From positions 1 through 5,344 of the forward strand of contig NZ_NMWV01000043.1 in NCBI RefSeq assembly GCF_002860405.1: a DNA stretch of 5,344 nucleotides, in the 5' to 3' direction. Shown here piece by piece: positions 4,539 through 5,344 of this stretch. Under the pieces are notes generated by a model, which did no database searches, had not been told where the DNA came from, and was given only the letters and a program-made list of their open reading frames with translations. This stretch comes from Bifidobacterium imperatoris. GTDB taxonomy: Bacteria > Actinomycetota > Actinomycetes > Actinomycetales > Bifidobacteriaceae. A program made the translations under genes and the position numbers. How positions within the stretch are numbered: the stretch's first letter is position 1; each line of letters opens with the position of its first letter.

Positions 4539-4560
4539 AATGTGGGCAAAATGTGGGCAA
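4539..4560 (+). repeat. Right arm-type repeats of attP
   Basis: AATGTGGGCAA is repeated twice in tandem (4539-4549 and 4550-4560), identical in sequence and orientation to the pair inside int. The following poly-A run also continues as in the left copy, with one extra A. Confidence 0.75.
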
Positions 4561-4620
4561 AAAACGCCCCGTCCGGCAGACGGCTCACAAGGAGGCGCAC
4601 TGCCGGACGGGGCGATTTTT
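4559..4620. terminator. Bidirectional terminator between int and late genes
   Basis: A perfect 15-bp stem (4565-4579 with 4600-4614, GC-rich) closes a 20-nt loop. On the plus strand it is followed by ATTTTTCTT; on the minus strand by six T residues (A run at 4559-4564). It therefore should stop both rightward transcription from int and leftward transcription from the holin operon. Its minus-strand T tract overlaps the last arm repeat. Confidence 0.88.
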
Positions 4621-4621
4621 C

Positions 4622-4693
4622 TTAAATCAGGGCGTGAATTATTCCATTAGGAACTCCATGAACCGGAATTTTTCCTGTTTTTGAAATTTTCAT
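4622..4693 (-). CDS. Possible 23-codon ORF after holin gene
   Basis: An open frame of 23 codons (MKISKTGKIPVHGVPNGIIH, then ALI) runs from the ATG at 4693 to the TAA at 4622, between the holin-like gene and the terminator. No convincing ribosome site precedes it and the stretch is AT-rich, so it may be only untranslated trailer of the late mRNA. Confidence 0.15.
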   Translation of the reverse strand: MKISKTGKIPVHGVPNGIIHALI

Positions 4694-4709
4694 GCCGTTT
4701 TTTAATATG

Positions 4710-5000
4710 TCATTTACCTGCGAGTCGCATTGGACTGTAGGCGGTGCCGAATGCGGAGGCGATGACGCCTGCGGCTGCGCTGATGTAGGCTCCGATCTGC
4801 GGGTCTCCGAACACGGTGACGCCGGCGCCGACGATGCCGGCCACGAGGGTCGCGATGTAGATGACGGTGCGCACCGTGTCGTTGAATACGGGCGTGTAGC
4901 CGGTGGTGGTTTCCGTTTGGGCCTTGTGGTCGGCGACTCCGGGCGTGTTCACCGGGGCGGTGACCTGTTCGAGCTGAGTGTCGAGAGTGTTGTCTGCCAT
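4710..5000 (-). CDS. Holin-like phage membrane protein
   Basis: This 96-residue protein has the build of a small phage holin, which forms holes in the cell membrane so that endolysin reaches the wall. Residues 1-40 are hydrophilic. Two hydrophobic helices follow: about 43-64 (VRTVIYIATLVAGIVGAGV) and 69-88 (IGAYISAAAGVIASAFGTAY), separated by a tight GDPQ turn. A short tail with Arg and Lys (PMRLAGK) ends the protein. A VRT-start first helix and YxPxRLA end are reminiscent of actinophage holins of the r1t type. The ATG at 5000 lies one base after the preceding stop, with GGAGGAG 7 nt upstream inside the previous gene, so the two are in one operon. No endolysin is in the window. A transport or other small membrane role cannot be excluded. 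Confidence 0.75.
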   Translation of the reverse strand: MADNTLDTQLEQVTAPVNTPGVADHKAQTETTTGYTPVFNDTVRTVIYIATLVAGIVGAGVTVFGDPQIGAYISAAAGVIASAFGTAYSPMRLAGK

Positions 5001-5001
5001 G

Positions 5002-5344
5002 TTATTTCTCCTCCTTGGACTCAGTGGTTTCAGTGGTTTTGGCCTGGTTGGTGAGCGTGATACTCAAATTCGCCAATGCGGCGTTCACCGAGGTTTTGAC
5101 CGCCGCCGTGATGGCTTCCGCGTCGGCTCCCGCGTTCTTCGCGATGGCCTGCAATGCGGCGGTCTGCGCGGTCTCATAGGCGAGCGTGTGAGCCTGGACC
5201 ATGGTGGTGATCTCCTGTGCGCGGCCCCACCACGGGCAGCCGTTGTTGCCGTGCACGGTCTTCACGCCGGCCAATTCCAGGAGCTTCGCCTGATCGGGGT
5301 GAGTCAGGCCGGTAAGACCGGATTCGGGGCTCCAGTAATAGATC
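5002..5344 (-). CDS. Phage late protein of unknown function (5' end may be cut)
   Basis: The frame is open to the window edge and gives at least 113 residues: IYYWSPESGLTGLTHPDQAK, then LLELAGVKTVHGNNGCPWWG and RAQEITTMVQAHTLAYETAQ, an alanine-rich helical stretch (QAIAKNAGADAEAITAAVKT), and a polar end TTETTESKEEK. The reading extends upstream of the TTG at 5274, so that is not taken as the start; the true ATG may lie just outside, since the last visible base could be the third of a start codon. I know no function. Position directly before a holin-like gene, and the conserved-looking GVKTVHGNNGxPWWGRAQ motif with a helical tail, suggest a tail-end or lysis-cassette protein common in actinophages (inference). 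No signal peptide or membrane helix is visible. It carries the holin ribosome site in its last codons. Confidence 0.65.
   Translation of the reverse strand, partial: IYYWSPESGLTGLTHPDQAKLLELAGVKTVHGNNGCPWWGRAQEITTMVQAHTLAYETAQTAALQAIAKNAGADAEAITAAVKTSVNAALANLSITLTNQAKTTETTESKEEK

Larger units (their letters stand above)
4318..4565. other. attP: Attachment region, probable intact attP
   Basis: This stretch combines a tandem arm-repeat pair on the left (4318-4339), a tRNA 3'-end core (about 4412-4435), and the same arm-repeat pair on the right (4539-4560). It lies between the end of int and the end of the convergent late genes. Because both arm pairs match, the two sides belong to the same phage, which is expected for an unrecombined attP. 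Two GGTTTTAA-type sites at 4506-4523 and a terminator at 4455-4502 lie on the right arm. Confidence 0.65.

Noticed and set aside
4692..5054. Rightward frame opposite the holin-like gene
   Set aside because: It is Gly/Asp/Val-rich shadow sequence; the leftward frame has two clear membrane helices and a ribosome site.
1..5344. CRISPR array or insertion sequence
   Set aside because: No regularly spaced repeat-spacer pattern and no transposase-like frame or terminal inverted repeats were seen.

Overview
The window looks like the lysogeny and attachment segment of a temperate actinobacterial phage or prophage, most likely from Bifidobacterium or a close relative. The evidence is the GC-rich coding sequence with strong GGAGG-type ribosome sites, an actinobacterial-style repressor followed by an ImmA/IrrE-type peptidase, a tyrosine integrase beside a tRNA 3' end, and a holin-type gene. 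The host assignment is inference from style and was not tested by a search.

Left part (1-1741, + strand). A probable promoter drives a repressor-like gene (55-888) whose mRNA may be leaderless. Most of that gene is AT-rich, but its last ~40 codons switch abruptly to GC-rich sequence. It overlaps an ImmA/IrrE-like metallopeptidase frame (885-1277) that has an HELIH motif but no ATG, GTG or TTG in the right place; the codon at the right distance from the ribosome site is ATA. A perfect 24-bp palindrome (1280-1303) separates it from a short RhuM-type gene (1319-1741) that seems to have lost its middle.

Middle part (1742-3173, - strand). Three tightly packed leftward genes form one operon: a 60-residue basic protein, a 67-residue acidic and helical protein, and a ~252-residue protein overlapping the second by GTGA. 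They have their own candidate promoter (TTGACA near 3109) and a terminator hairpin at 1751-1783. The arrangement resembles a toxin-antitoxin or superinfection-immunity cargo module of unknown function, and is the best candidate here for an undescribed system.

Right part (3174-5344). A complete tyrosine integrase (all expected catalytic residues visible) runs rightward into a compact 250-bp attachment region. That region holds two tandem copies of AATGTGGGCAA inside the end of int, a tRNA 3'-end core at about 4412-4435, a terminator, and two more tandem AATGTGGGCAA copies, followed by a bidirectional terminator. Beyond it, leftward late genes end: a protein cut by the window edge, then a holin-like two-helix membrane protein. 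Matching arm repeats on both sides of the tRNA-like core, with int on one side and late genes on the other, suggest an uninterrupted attP. This fits a free or circular phage genome (or a tandem or excised copy) better than one end of an integrated prophage.

Together: repressor and peptidase would control lysogeny, integrase and attP would insert the genome into a tRNA gene, the leftward trio and RhuM remnant are accessory cargo, and the right-hand genes are the end of the late (lysis) operon.
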